Made by a program: the position numbers and the translations under genes. Shown in pieces: positions 32,314 to 41,853 of a DNA stretch of 64,000 nucleotides. Positions within the stretch are counted from its first letter, which is position 1, and every line of letters begins with the position of its first letter. The stretch comes from Candidatus Cloacimonadota bacterium (GTDB lineage Bacteria > Cloacimonadota > Cloacimonadia > Cloacimonadales > Cloacimonadaceae). The stretch covers positions 39,638-103,637 of the forward strand of contig JAEZUG010000052.1 in the NCBI GenBank assembly GCA_023421135.1, written 5' to 3'. A model generated the notes under the pieces. It saw nothing but the letters and a program-made list of their open reading frames with translations, made no database searches and was not told the origin of the DNA.

Positions 32314-35295
32314 ATGCGGAAATTTGCATTGATCCTACTACTTTTGCTGGTGTTTGGCTCAGCTATGCTTGATGCTGCCACCACCGGCCGGCTCGCAGTG
32401 CGCGTGCGTGACAATAACGGACGCCCCTTGGCATACGTTAATGTCTCTGTTATGAGAGGCAACCAACGCATCACGGGCGGCCAAACCAATGATCGTGGAA
32501 CAGTGATTATTATCAATATTCCACCTGGTTCTTACACCGTGAAATTCTCACTGATCAGCTATAACGATGCTGTCTATCAGGATGTCAGAATTCAAGTGGA
32601 CCAAACCAGCAGCTTAACCCCGGTTCTCACCCGAGCCGGTACTACTATAGCCACGGTTACCGTTACGGCTGAGACAGACAGGGTCCGTGCTGATGGTATG
32701 GGTACACAAAGAACAATCGAAATGGGTCAGATTGCCGATGCCTCTGTCTCCAGTGTAGCTGATATTGTATCCCTGCAAGCTGGTGTTACCAATGTTGGTG
32801 GCGAGCTCCATATTCGTGGTGGACGTCCCAATGAAGTGAACTATACGGTGGACGGTATGTCTGTATCAGATCCTGTGGACGGTGGTTCTGCCCTTCAGGT
32901 CGATACGGATGCTATCAGCGATATGAAGGTTATGACCGGTGGTTTCCCGGCGGAGTATGGTAATGCCCAATCCGGCGTGATCAACATTGTAACCAAAGAT
33001 GGTGATCCCTTCTATTCAGGAAAGCTGGAATACAACACCGACCATATTATCGGTTCAGGAAGAAATTCCGATGTCTTCAAATTTGCCTTTGGTGGCCCTA
33101 TCATTCCTCTGGCTGAAAACCTCAGAGAAAAGCTCACGTTTTACGTCAATGGCGGCGGAGAATGGTTGGACGGAAGACTGAAGGATTACTATATTGGCGA
33201 TCCCAATGCAGATTATCTGCGAAACGGCGTTCAGCTTCTGGAATTTGATTACGAGCCCTATAATCCTTATCAGGGTCGTAGTAACATACTGGGGATAGAC
33301 ACCGGCAATCGCAACTACAATTCCTATAATATAAACTTCAAAGGCAAGTATGTAGCCAGCGCTACCCAGCGTTTCACTTTTGCTGTACGTGGTGACCGCT
33401 CTTTGAATTATCCCTTCGCCTATAGTCAGCGTTATGCGCTTCATCATTATGCTTTTGATGAGACAGTGCAGAGCCAATACGTTGCCACATACGATCAAAT
33501 GATAAACACTGCCTTGAATCTCAAGGTTAAAGCCAGCTATTATCAGAAGAAGAGTGACCAGGGTCCCCGCGGAATAGACAGAAGCAATTACCTCTTCATG
33601 GATGTCGATCCCAATAATCTCCCCGCGACCTATGTTGAAGATGCTCTGAACTATTATTATGGCTATTCCAGCATCGACGATAATGCCGATGGCGTGATGG
33701 ACGAAGGCTTTCTTCCAGCTTCCATGTGGAGCTATCGGATAGCTAGCGTGGAGGATCCCCGAGGTCTTCCCGGTTTTAGCGCTCCCGGCTCAATCTACGG
33801 TAGCTTCATCGACGACCAGACTTCCACCTTCTCTGCCCGAGCAGATTTGGAGTGGCAAGCCAACGACAGTCATTTGGCAAAGACTGGTCTGGAAGTGATT
33901 AAGCATCACATCAAAAAGGATCAGCTGCAGAACTTCCTTACAGTATATGAAGATCGCAGAACTGCTTATCTGAACGGTATCTATGATATAGCCGATTATA
34001 CAATTGGCGATCCGATCCCGACAGAACTCTATGATGTGTTTGTTCCGGATAACGGCGAATCACCCATCGCTATCTACAATCCCGAAGATTATTATGCTGC
34101 CGCTCAGGCTGCATCTGGTAAGAGAGATGGTTACATTGCTGATCCCTGGCAGGCTGCATATTACTTGCAAGACAAGATGGAATGGGAAGGCATGATCGTT
34201 AATGCCGGCCTACGCATGGATTTCTGGTATCTCGGCAACACCTACAAAGTTGCACAGGATAATGGAACCTTCAGACAGGTTGATTTCCCCTCAGAAGACA
34301 GATTCCAAATGATGCTTTCTCCCCGCCTGGGTGTGTCTCACCCCATCGATGAGAGAACAGTGCTGCGTTTTGCTTACAACTATCAAAACCAGCTTCCTCA
34401 AATGCAATTCATCTTCACCAGCAAGACCCCTGATGATGCCAATGTCTCCGATACAGCCATCACTGTGGGGAATCCCGGTCTTGAGCCTCAGATCACAGTT
34501 ACATACGAGGTTGGTCTCTCCCGTCAGCTTTCCGAAGACTACGTGTTGGATTTGACTGCCTACTATAAGAACTTGTACAACTATGTAAGCACTGTGAAAG
34601 AAAAGAAAGAAGGCGAAGAACAGGTTACCTGGTATCGTTTCATCTCTGAAGACTACGGCTCAGCCCGTGGTATAGACATGCAGCTTGAAAAGATACTCTC
34701 GAACTTCAATTCCTGGTCTGTGGCCTATTCCTTGGCTTGGGCTCAAGGGAATAACTCCAGCACAGTTATTCAGGATGAGATGACCAACCTGCGTGAATTC
34801 CCGCTGGATTGGGATATTCGTCATAACCTGAGTTTGAACTACACCTTCAGAATTGGCAGGGGAGAAGAGTTCTTCATCCCGTTCACAGATATGATCTTAC
34901 CTTTTGATGATTTCACCGCCAATATCAACTGGAGCTATTCTTCAGGTACGCCTTACACTCCACAGAGTGAAATCAGCACAAACATGTTGGCCACAAACAG
35001 TCTGCGCAAGTCTGCCAATCATAGCGCCAACCTTCGCCTATCCAAAGGTATCACCCTGAAGAACAACATGAACCTTCGCTTGTTCATGGATGTGGAAAAC
35101 CTCTTCAAAACCAACAATATATATACGGTTTACCCCAGAACAGGCTTACCAGACGACGACGGTGCCGATCTTGCAGATCCCATCACAGACTATGTGTATC
35201 CCGAAGTGGAATACGTTCATCTTCAAGCTGTACGTAATCCTGCCTTCACCAGCAATTATCGCGGCGTCACCTTTGGTGTGTCGTTCAACTTCTAA
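32314..35295 (+). CDS. TonB-dependent outer-membrane receptor with carboxypeptidase-like regulatory domain
   Basis: A 993-residue receptor. After the signal peptide (MRKFALILLLLLVFGSAMLDA) comes a CarboxypepD_reg-like domain (about residues 28-105), then a plug domain with LHIRGGRPNEVNYTVDGMSV and GGFPAEYGNAQSGVINIVTK, and a long beta-barrel ending VTFGVSFNF with a terminal Phe. A DDNADGVMDEG motif around residue 458 may bind calcium. GGGAGG precedes ATG 32314. It is the first gene of a run with exbB, exbD, exbD and tonB, which supply its energy. The substrate is unknown. Confidence 0.92.
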   Translation: MRKFALILLLLLVFGSAMLDAATTGRLAVRVRDNNGRPLAYVNVSVMRGNQRITGGQTNDRGTVIIINIPPGSYTVKFSLISYNDAVYQDVRIQVDQTSSLTPVLTRAGTTIATVTVTAETDRVRADGMGTQRTIEMGQIADASVSSVADIVSLQAGVTNVGGELHIRGGRPNEVNYTVDGMSVSDPVDGGSALQVDTDAISDMKVMTGGFPAEYGNAQSGVINIVTKDGDPFYSGKLEYNTDHIIGSGRNSDVFKFAFGGPIIPLAENLREKLTFYVNGGGEWLDGRLKDYYIGDPNADYLRNGVQLLEFDYEPYNPYQGRSNILGIDTGNRNYNSYNINFKGKYVASATQRFTFAVRGDRSLNYPFAYSQRYALHHYAFDETVQSQYVATYDQMINTALNLKVKASYYQKKSDQGPRGIDRSNYLFMDVDPNNLPATYVEDALNYYYGYSSIDDNADGVMDEGFLPASMWSYRIASVEDPRGLPGFSAPGSIYGSFIDDQTSTFSARADLEWQANDSHLAKTGLEVIKHHIKKDQLQNFLTVYEDRRTAYLNGIYDIADYTIGDPIPTELYDVFVPDNGESPIAIYNPEDYYAAAQAASGKRDGYIADPWQAAYYLQDKMEWEGMIVNAGLRMDFWYLGNTYKVAQDNGTFRQVDFPSEDRFQMMLSPRLGVSHPIDERTVLRFAYNYQNQLPQMQFIFTSKTPDDANVSDTAITVGNPGLEPQITVTYEVGLSRQLSEDYVLDLTAYYKNLYNYVSTVKEKKEGEEQVTWYRFISEDYGSARGIDMQLEKILSNFNSWSVAYSLAWAQGNNSSTVIQDEMTNLREFPLDWDIRHNLSLNYTFRIGRGEEFFIPFTDMILPFDDFTANINWSYSSGTPYTPQSEISTNMLATNSLRKSANHSANLRLSKGITLKNNMNLRLFMDVENLFKTNNIYTVYPRTGLPDDDGADLADPITDYVYPEVEYVHLQAVRNPAFTSNYRGVTFGVSFNF

Positions 35296-35323
35296 ATTTT
35301 ATTCCTTAAGGAGGAATCATATA

Positions 35324-36154
35324 ATGAAAAAGAGCCTCTCGTTGACATTGGTGTTGATCCTGACACTGAGCTTTGTGTTCACGAGCCTTGCATATGCTCA
35401 GGCAGCTCCTGCAGCTACCGAGCAAACTGAAACAGCTGCCCCCGCAGTTGAAACTCCAGCCGCAACCCCTGCTGAAGCTCCCGCAGAAGAAGCAGTCGAA
35501 GAATCCGGTGGATTGCAGAACTTTGCCGAGCTTGTCTTTGGCAGTGGAATAGTTAAATGGTTCAAGGATGGTGGCTGGGCAATGTGGCCCATCCTCTTGG
35601 TTGCTCTCTATGCGCTTGCTTATGCCGTATGGAAGTTCATCACTTTGGTCTATGCCAAGATCAACCTCAACGTCTTCCTTACCAAGCTAGTTCCCATGGT
35701 CAAGGATAAGAAGTTTAAAGAAGCAGCCGAACTCGCCAAAGCCACCCGTGGCCCTGTGGCAGCGATCTGCTATGCCGGTTTGTTGAAAGCCGATCAAGGC
35801 GTGGAAGCATTGGAAAAAGCCATTGAAAACGCTGCCATGATCGAGATGAGCTATCTTGAAAAAGGCTTTGTGGAGATATCCAGCGGTATCACGCTTGCTC
35901 CCATGTTGGGATTCCTTGGTACTGTGGCCGGTATGATCACAGCTTTCGCAGCTATCGCTGCAGCCCGTGCTGTGGACGCCACCATTGTGGCCAGCGGTAT
36001 CATGATCGCTCTTATCACAACAGAGGCCGGTTTGATTGTAGCTATTCCTCTCCAATTCCTGAATAACATCTTCGTTACGATGGTCGATGGTCTGGTTATT
36101 GATATGCAACGCGCCACCGAGAAGGTAGTTGAAGCCCTTATCGAAAGTAAGTAA
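35324..36154 (+). CDS. exbB: ExbB/TolQ-type proton channel with N-terminal extension
   Basis: Part of the inner-membrane motor that powers TonB. The 276-residue product starts with a signal-like helix (MKKSLSLTLVLILTLSFVFT) and AYAQAA, then an Ala/Pro/Glu/Thr-rich stretch (residues 26-62) that should lie in the periplasm. The MotA/TolQ/ExbB core with three more helices follows: MWPILLVALYALAYAVW, LAPMLGFLGTVAGMITAFAAI and the last helix with TTEAGLIVAIPLQFL. AAGGAGGAAT precedes the ATG; the SD lies within an ATTCC/GGAAT stem. The signal-like extension is longer than E. coli ExbB but known in several phyla. Confidence 0.92.
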   Translation: MKKSLSLTLVLILTLSFVFTSLAYAQAAPAATEQTETAAPAVETPAATPAEAPAEEAVEESGGLQNFAELVFGSGIVKWFKDGGWAMWPILLVALYALAYAVWKFITLVYAKINLNVFLTKLVPMVKDKKFKEAAELAKATRGPVAAICYAGLLKADQGVEALEKAIENAAMIEMSYLEKGFVEISSGITLAPMLGFLGTVAGMITAFAAIAAARAVDATIVASGIMIALITTEAGLIVAIPLQFLNNIFVTMVDGLVIDMQRATEKVVEALIESK

Positions 36155-36163
36155 GGGGGAAAA

Positions 36164-36586
36164 ATGAAAATCGGTCGTAAAAGGAAGGGGAAAACAGAGA
36201 TTCCGACTTCATCGATGTCGGACATCGCCTTCCTGTTGATCATCTTCTTTATGGCGACAACCAAGTTTGACGTCAAAGAAGGTATAAAGCTTGTTTTGCC
36301 GCAGGCAACCGAGGAGCAGGAAGGCTCTCAGACTCTTACTCTCACGGAGAAAGAGATGACGAGATTCCAGATTGTTCCGGATGGGACTGTGGCTGTAAAC
36401 AAGGATAATCCGCGCCGTTTTGACGCTGCTACTCTGGATGCCCTGATCAAGACCAAACTGAGAGAGAATCCTCAGATGATCTTCAAGGTCATCACGGATC
36501 GTGATGCCAAATACGAGCACATGATCTTTGTGGTTGACCGCCTAAAGGCTCAGAAAGCAGAGAAGATATCACTCTCGACGAACTAG
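36164..36586 (+). CDS. exbD: ExbD/TolR-type protein, first copy
   Basis: A 140-residue ExbD: short basic N-terminus, a TSSMSDIAFLLIIFFMATTKF membrane helix whose Asp is the proton-path residue, then a periplasmic domain ending RLKAQKAEKISLSTN. It partners ExbB and TonB. AAGGGGGAAAA precedes the ATG. A second, different exbD follows after nine bases. Confidence 0.92.
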   Translation: MKIGRKRKGKTEIPTSSMSDIAFLLIIFFMATTKFDVKEGIKLVLPQATEEQEGSQTLTLTEKEMTRFQIVPDGTVAVNKDNPRRFDAATLDALIKTKLRENPQMIFKVITDRDAKYEHMIFVVDRLKAQKAEKISLSTN

Positions 36587-36595
36587 GAGATAGAG

Positions 36596-37030
36596 ATGGC
36601 AAACATAAAAACTACTCGCAAAGCTGATGCCAGTATCCCGACATCCTCGATGTCCGACATCGCCTTTCTCTTGCTCCTGTTCTTCATGGTCACCACCGTT
36701 TTCGTCCAGGAAAAGAAATTCTGGGTGGAGCGCGACAGATGGCCAGTTGCCGAAAGTATCGAGAGAATTCCACGTAATCTCACCAGTACAGTCTATGTGA
36801 TGAGAGATGAGACGATTCTGATCGACGATCTGCCCACCCGGATTGAGACCGAAGCCGACCTTCTGGTTTACAACACCCTTCTGCAAAAGAAGGAGGAGAA
36901 TCCGGAGCTCATAGTCTGTTTCAGAACCGATAGAGAAACAAAGTATGGTGTAATGTCAGACGTAATGCGCCAGTTGCAGGACGCCAACACTCTGGTTGTA
37001 ACCTTTGAGACACAAACCAAGAAGAATTAG
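36596..37030 (+). CDS. exbD: ExbD/TolR-type protein, second copy
   Basis: A 144-residue ExbD-like protein with the same plan as its neighbour: KADASIPTSSMSDIAFLLLL membrane start with the conserved Asp, then a periplasmic domain (IDDLPTRIETEADLLVYNTL, CFRTDRETKYGVMSDVMRQL). Apart from the helix the two copies differ a lot, so they may form mixed ExbD pairs. TAGGAGATAGAG precedes the ATG; tonB follows after eight bases. Confidence 0.9.
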   Translation: MANIKTTRKADASIPTSSMSDIAFLLLLFFMVTTVFVQEKKFWVERDRWPVAESIERIPRNLTSTVYVMRDETILIDDLPTRIETEADLLVYNTLLQKKEENPELIVCFRTDRETKYGVMSDVMRQLQDANTLVVTFETQTKKN

Positions 37031-37038
37031 GGGATAGT

Positions 37039-37689
37039 ATGAAGACTGATCTTATCGTAGATTGGAAAGACATTGCCAATGCCCAATTCAGTAAAGCTAT
37101 GGCATTGACCTTGGCTCTGCTCTTGTTTTTCATGATGGTTACCCCCAAGATTGAAACCAAGAAGCAGAATTTCTCTTCCAGCGAGATGGAACTTGTGGAC
37201 ATCCCAATGGAACAAAGAGAAAGGATAGAGCAACCTGATACTGAGATTGCGATTGACGTTTCTTTCTCCATCAGTGATGAGTTTGGAACAGAGCCTGTCG
37301 ATATTCAGGCACTGGACCAGGCTATCAATCAGATTGGAGACATCTATGCCACTAATACTGCTAATATGGGCCAGGGTGAAGATCGTATGGTTGAGTTTAT
37401 ACCGTATGATGACCCACCTGTACCTATTGGCAGCATAAACCCCGAGTATCCGGATTTCGCCAAGCGCGCCGGTGTGCAAGGAACGGTAGTGCTGGAAGTG
37501 GAAGTTTACAGCGACGGTGTGGTTGGTGATATCAGAGTCCGGCGTTCTGTCCAGGCTGGACCTGGAGGCTTGGATGAATCTGCCATAGCTGCAGTTCGCC
37601 GAATCCGCTTCCAACCGGGCAGAAGTAGTGGCAGACCGGTCGATACTTTGGTGATCGTGCCCATAGAATTCACTTTATCACATAATTAA
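37039..37689 (+). CDS. tonB: TonB energy transducer
   Basis: The 216-residue product has one N-terminal membrane helix (AMALTLALLLFFMMVTPK, residues about 20-37), a periplasmic linker that is acidic rather than the usual Pro-rich spacer, and a C-terminal TonB domain: INPEYPDFAKRAGVQGTVVL, DIRVRRSVQAGPGGLDESAI and RFQPGRSSGRPVDTLVIVPI. It carries energy from ExbB/ExbD to the receptor at 32314. TAGGGGATAGT precedes the ATG. Long for a domain-only copy and short in the linker compared with E. coli TonB. Confidence 0.92.
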   Translation: MKTDLIVDWKDIANAQFSKAMALTLALLLFFMMVTPKIETKKQNFSSSEMELVDIPMEQRERIEQPDTEIAIDVSFSISDEFGTEPVDIQALDQAINQIGDIYATNTANMGQGEDRMVEFIPYDDPPVPIGSINPEYPDFAKRAGVQGTVVLEVEVYSDGVVGDIRVRRSVQAGPGGLDESAIAAVRRIRFQPGRSSGRPVDTLVIVPIEFTLSHN

Positions 37690-37704
37690 GATATGGAGTG
37701 TTTC

Positions 37705-40700
37705 ATGAAGTTTAATAAATATGTGTTATGCCTCGCGCTTGCTCTGATATTCACTATGAGCGCTGCTTATGCCGCGATGGCAGTACCATCAAGTGGGACA
37801 AAAAAGCTTGATCTTTCCCGTTTTCACAATGTGGGAAACATCTGGCTGCGCGTCAGTAACTACGGATTCTTCGGATCCGGAGACGACGTGGTTCCTCAGT
37901 ATCCCTCGCTGGAGTATCCGGGCGGTAGTGGAATAGACTACCTCTATCAGGGAGCACTCTGGTTCGGAGCCAAAAAATACCGTCGGGACACTGCCGGTAG
38001 AAGGCTATATTGGCTGGCAAACAATCCTAATGCCGATAGCACAGCGACAATTACCGATGCTTCACCTTTGTGGCATCCGGGATTGAAACCCGTGCTGGAT
38101 ACCCTTGTAACAGTCGGATTCGATGGCGATAAAGACCTCTATGAGTTCTTGCCGGCCTACAATCCTCTGGTCGTGGGAAATGCCAACTGGGTAGATGAAT
38201 ACAATCTATACAACGCTGTGGACTATATCGCTACCTCCTCCACCAGAACACAGAAAAGGGGAGAGGACGATGATGGTGATGGCATAATTGATGAAGATGG
38301 CGTAGGCTATACCTTCCCCCTAAGGGCAGGCGATGAGCTTCCTCCTATCTATTCTTCTCTGGGTGGAGCTTATATTCACCAGAACAACAACTACAATCTC
38401 ATCACCACAGGAGATAACATCGAGACCTGGTATCCTCTGGGATTCATGGATCTTTCCGATCGAACCTATACATCCTATGCCTATTCAGCTCCTAATGATG
38501 ATGATGCTGATGGCTTGATCGATGAGGACGGCGCTCCCACTTCCGAGCAGGATTTCATATCATACTACTACGATTATGACCCCTTTGGTGCCATTAAGAC
38601 AGATCGTGACTTCGGAGGCGGAAAGAGCACAAACGAACACGAACATCTGAATGTTCGGGTGCGGCAGATGTCCTACCAATGGAGCTTTGACTACATTAAG
38701 AATATGGTCTATGTCGAGTTCAATATCACCAACATGAATATTGCCACTGGTGACACCTTGTATGACTGCGCCATGGGTATCTATATGGATGCAGACTGCG
38801 GTCCTCAAAGCATGGGTCCCGAGAAAGCATCTGACGACGTCTCCGGTTATGTCAAAGGCGAAGGCTATGAATTTGCCTACACCAGAGATCAGGATGGTGA
38901 TAATGGCCTCACCACAGGTTATGTTGGTGCCCGTGTTTGCACTCCCGATCCGGAAGAGCTGAAATTCCACTGCTGGTATTGGAAAGTGGGAGATGGTCCG
39001 GATGATTTCCATCCTCTGTCTTTCAACTACCAACCCAGGAAAACGGCAAACGAAAAGTACTGGCTATTGACGGGAAGAAACCCCAACGATAGCAAGTTCC
39101 AACCCCTTCGGCCAGATGCTCCTGAGACTACCGAATATGAGCAACCCTCAGCCAACGACACACGTTTCCTCTTCTCCTTCTATGGTGCCCAACCCGGAAC
39201 ATCAGAGTATGATGAGATCGAAGATGGACACTATAAATACAGATGGAATCTTGCTCCCGGTAAGACCATGAAGATCGTGGTTGCAGTCTTCCCTGGCGAA
39301 GACCTGGACGAGCTCAAAGGTGCAGCCGTGTGGGCCAGCACTATATACGATCAAGCTCAGGTACTCGATACTGTGACTCAGCCCGATATCTTCCCTCACT
39401 ACAATCCGCCCGAACCTCCGGAAATTCCTGCTCTCCATGCTGAGCTCAGCCCTGATGGGGACAGAATTGACCTCTTCTGGGATAACCGCTCTGAGTATGC
39501 TTACGATGTGAAAACCATAACCGGCGCAGATATGGGTTGGCAAACCACCAAGCCCCACCTGGATAGCTATGCTGATCCCGCACTGGTGGCCAGTGGTTTT
39601 GCCAGTATTCCAGAACGCTTCAGACCTCTCATTGATGAAGATGGTAATTGGATCTTCAATTTCAACGCTCTGGTCAACCCTATAACTGCCTATCGTCTGC
39701 GTCATGACTTCCAAGGTTACTCAACCTGGGGCAAGTCAGGCAGCGGTTCTCAGCTTGATTGGGAAATGATCAATCGTTGGGATCAAATTGAATCCGCTCA
39801 GGCTTTGGCAGACTTCGAGGTTATTGCCGGAACGCCGGAGTATGTAAGCTTTGGTGGTTACTTAGGCATTGACACCGATCTTCCCAACAAGAATGAATGG
39901 GCCAGAACTGATCAGTATTCCAGATTCTACGAGCTCAACGATTTCTTCGAGTTCGTTCCCGAGCAAGATGATTTCTACGGCTTCCCGATCTATTCTGCCG
40001 ATGTCGATTATAGTCCTGCACTGGCAACAGAAGCTCAGGCTATAGCCGACGCTCATCCGGAACTTGATCTTAAGACCATCAAGAATCTGCAAGCCAGGCT
40101 CTTTAAACATGAAGATATATCGAACACCATGTTTGACGCCTTCTATGACGGCAAGCTTATCCCGCTACCCGGCCACGGTGGCCAAGTAGCAATCGGAGAT
40201 GCTGATGCTCTTGATTTACAACGTAGAGACAGACTCTCCCGCAGATACTACAAATCTTCTATCAACTACCCCAGAAGAGGCGTGGAATATTATGTGGCAG
40301 TGACTGCTTTCGATCGTGGTATTCCGAAGCAAAAACTGAATTTCCTGGAAACAGGCCGCGATGCTGATGCTAACATGAAGGTCTTCTTCCCCGGTTCAGC
40401 AGCCCGTAATAACATGGATAACATCTACGTGGTGCCCAATCCCTATATCGGCAAAAGCCAATTTGATGGCCGCCGCAGTAATGATACCAATGGTGACCGC
40501 AGCCGCAGGATTTGGTTTGTGAACATTCCTGAACGCAGCACTATCCGGATCTACACTCTGGCCGGAGATCTGGTGGACACCATTGAACACGATGGTGCCT
40601 ATGTTGAAGATATCATCACAGTCTCCAAAGCTGCCAATCTGGGAATCACCTCCAGCGGTATCCATAGCTGGGATCTGCTTTCCAGAAACAACCAGATAAT

Positions 40701-40782
40701 CGCTCCCGGAGTGTATCTCTACTCTGTGGAAAATAGAAGCAACAACGATCGCAAGGTCGGCAAGTTTGTGATCATTAAGTAA
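37705..40782 (+). CDS. Large secreted surface protein with calcium-binding-like motifs and sorting-type C-terminus
   Basis: A 1,025-residue protein of unknown function. It has a signal peptide (MKFNKYVLCLALALIFTMSAAYA), then strand-rich sequence with two acidic motifs, DDDGDGIIDEDG (DNA about 38266) and DDDADGLIDEDG (about 38497), that look like calcium-binding loops. The end, from about residue 905, is FlgD/T9SS-sorting-like: YVVPNPYIGKSQFDG, STIRIYTLAGDLVDTIEH, GIHSWDLLSRNNQIIAPGVY and a last KVGKFVIIK. It lies directly behind tonB, so it may be the surface partner of this uptake system. TGGAG precedes ATG 37705. Confidence 0.8.
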   Translation: MKFNKYVLCLALALIFTMSAAYAAMAVPSSGTKKLDLSRFHNVGNIWLRVSNYGFFGSGDDVVPQYPSLEYPGGSGIDYLYQGALWFGAKKYRRDTAGRRLYWLANNPNADSTATITDASPLWHPGLKPVLDTLVTVGFDGDKDLYEFLPAYNPLVVGNANWVDEYNLYNAVDYIATSSTRTQKRGEDDDGDGIIDEDGVGYTFPLRAGDELPPIYSSLGGAYIHQNNNYNLITTGDNIETWYPLGFMDLSDRTYTSYAYSAPNDDDADGLIDEDGAPTSEQDFISYYYDYDPFGAIKTDRDFGGGKSTNEHEHLNVRVRQMSYQWSFDYIKNMVYVEFNITNMNIATGDTLYDCAMGIYMDADCGPQSMGPEKASDDVSGYVKGEGYEFAYTRDQDGDNGLTTGYVGARVCTPDPEELKFHCWYWKVGDGPDDFHPLSFNYQPRKTANEKYWLLTGRNPNDSKFQPLRPDAPETTEYEQPSANDTRFLFSFYGAQPGTSEYDEIEDGHYKYRWNLAPGKTMKIVVAVFPGEDLDELKGAAVWASTIYDQAQVLDTVTQPDIFPHYNPPEPPEIPALHAELSPDGDRIDLFWDNRSEYAYDVKTITGADMGWQTTKPHLDSYADPALVASGFASIPERFRPLIDEDGNWIFNFNALVNPITAYRLRHDFQGYSTWGKSGSGSQLDWEMINRWDQIESAQALADFEVIAGTPEYVSFGGYLGIDTDLPNKNEWARTDQYSRFYELNDFFEFVPEQDDFYGFPIYSADVDYSPALATEAQAIADAHPELDLKTIKNLQARLFKHEDISNTMFDAFYDGKLIPLPGHGGQVAIGDADALDLQRRDRLSRRYYKSSINYPRRGVEYYVAVTAFDRGIPKQKLNFLETGRDADANMKVFFPGSAARNNMDNIYVVPNPYIGKSQFDGRRSNDTNGDRSRRIWFVNIPERSTIRIYTLAGDLVDTIEHDGAYVEDIITVSKAANLGITSSGIHSWDLLSRNNQIIAPGVYLYSVENRSNNDRKVGKFVIIK

Positions 40783-40789
40783 GGAGAAG

Positions 40790-41821
40790 ATGATGAAAAA
40801 GAATAGTGTAATTGTCCTGATCGTTCTTCTCGCCCTTTCCAGCATGTTGATGGCAAAGCCTTTTGGTAAGGTTGGAACAGCCGGAATGCAATTTCTGAAG
40901 CTGGGTATCGATGCCAGAGCGATTGGTATGGGTGAAGCCTATACTGCTGTCTCCGATGATATCTCTTCAGTGTATTGGAATCCTGCCGGCTTGGCTCCTG
41001 CCATGCAAAACCAGGCTTTTGTTTCACACACAAACTGGCCTGCCGGTATCATGCACGAATTTGCCGCCGCCTCAATCACCAATGGCGTGCAAACTGCTGC
41101 CTTTTACGGCTCTGTCTTACACATGGATGATATAGATATCACCGATGAAGAGACCTTTGGTCCCACCGGTGAGCAATTTACCAATAGCAGCATCGCCATT
41201 GGCGTCTCTGTTGCTCAAACCTTCACAAACAAGTTCTCTGCCGGCGCAGGAATCAAGTACTTGAGGGAAAACCTTTACGAATATAGCGTCAATAGCTATT
41301 CCTTCGACCTTGGCTCTACCTACAATACCGGCTGGAAAAACCTGAAGATTGGCATGGCTCTGAGAAACTTCGGCCCGGACATCCGCTATAGAGTGGACGA
41401 TGATGAAGATAGTGAATCAGACGAAGACCCCTTCGATCTCTTCGACAACGATGGCGATGGCCTGATCGACGAAGATGGAACAGAATTGGACAGCAAAATA
41501 CCCATGAGCTTCTCGCTTGGTGTCTCCGGAGACCTTCAGCGCACTGCAACCGGGTATTGGATTGCTTCAATGCAATTGGATAACGTGATTGACCGCATGG
41601 AAACCTGGAATCTGGGAACCGAGTACAAGCTTGGCAACCTCTTCCTGCGTGCCGGATATCAGCTAAACTATGATACAAACGGACTGAGTCTCGGCGTGGG
41701 ATATCAGGTGCCTTCATCTCTGGGTATATTCAATATAGACTATGCCTACACGGATATGGGTTATCTGGGAGAATCCCTGCTCACCAATGCTCACCGTTTA
41801 TCACTCAAACTTCGATATTAA
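40790..41821 (+). CDS. PorV/UPF0164-like outer-membrane beta-barrel protein
   Basis: A 343-residue protein with a signal peptide (KKNSVIVLIVLLALSSMLMA), then GTAGMQFLKLGIDARAIGMGEAYTAVSDDISSVYWNPAGLA in two conserved blocks typical of the PorV family, and strands to a terminal Tyr. PorV works with type IX secretion by handling cargo at the surface. An unusual acidic insert, DNDGDGLIDEDG (DNA about 41443-41478), sits in one barrel loop. AAGGAGA precedes two consecutive ATG codons (40790 and 40793). It lies between two sorting-tail proteins in the TonB operon. Confidence 0.88.
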   Translation: MMKKNSVIVLIVLLALSSMLMAKPFGKVGTAGMQFLKLGIDARAIGMGEAYTAVSDDISSVYWNPAGLAPAMQNQAFVSHTNWPAGIMHEFAAASITNGVQTAAFYGSVLHMDDIDITDEETFGPTGEQFTNSSIAIGVSVAQTFTNKFSAGAGIKYLRENLYEYSVNSYSFDLGSTYNTGWKNLKIGMALRNFGPDIRYRVDDDEDSESDEDPFDLFDNDGDGLIDEDGTELDSKIPMSFSLGVSGDLQRTATGYWIASMQLDNVIDRMETWNLGTEYKLGNLFLRAGYQLNYDTNGLSLGVGYQVPSSLGIFNIDYAYTDMGYLGESLLTNAHRLSLKLRY

Positions 41822-41853
41822 TGCTAGACCTAAGATAATAATCAGGAGGTAAA

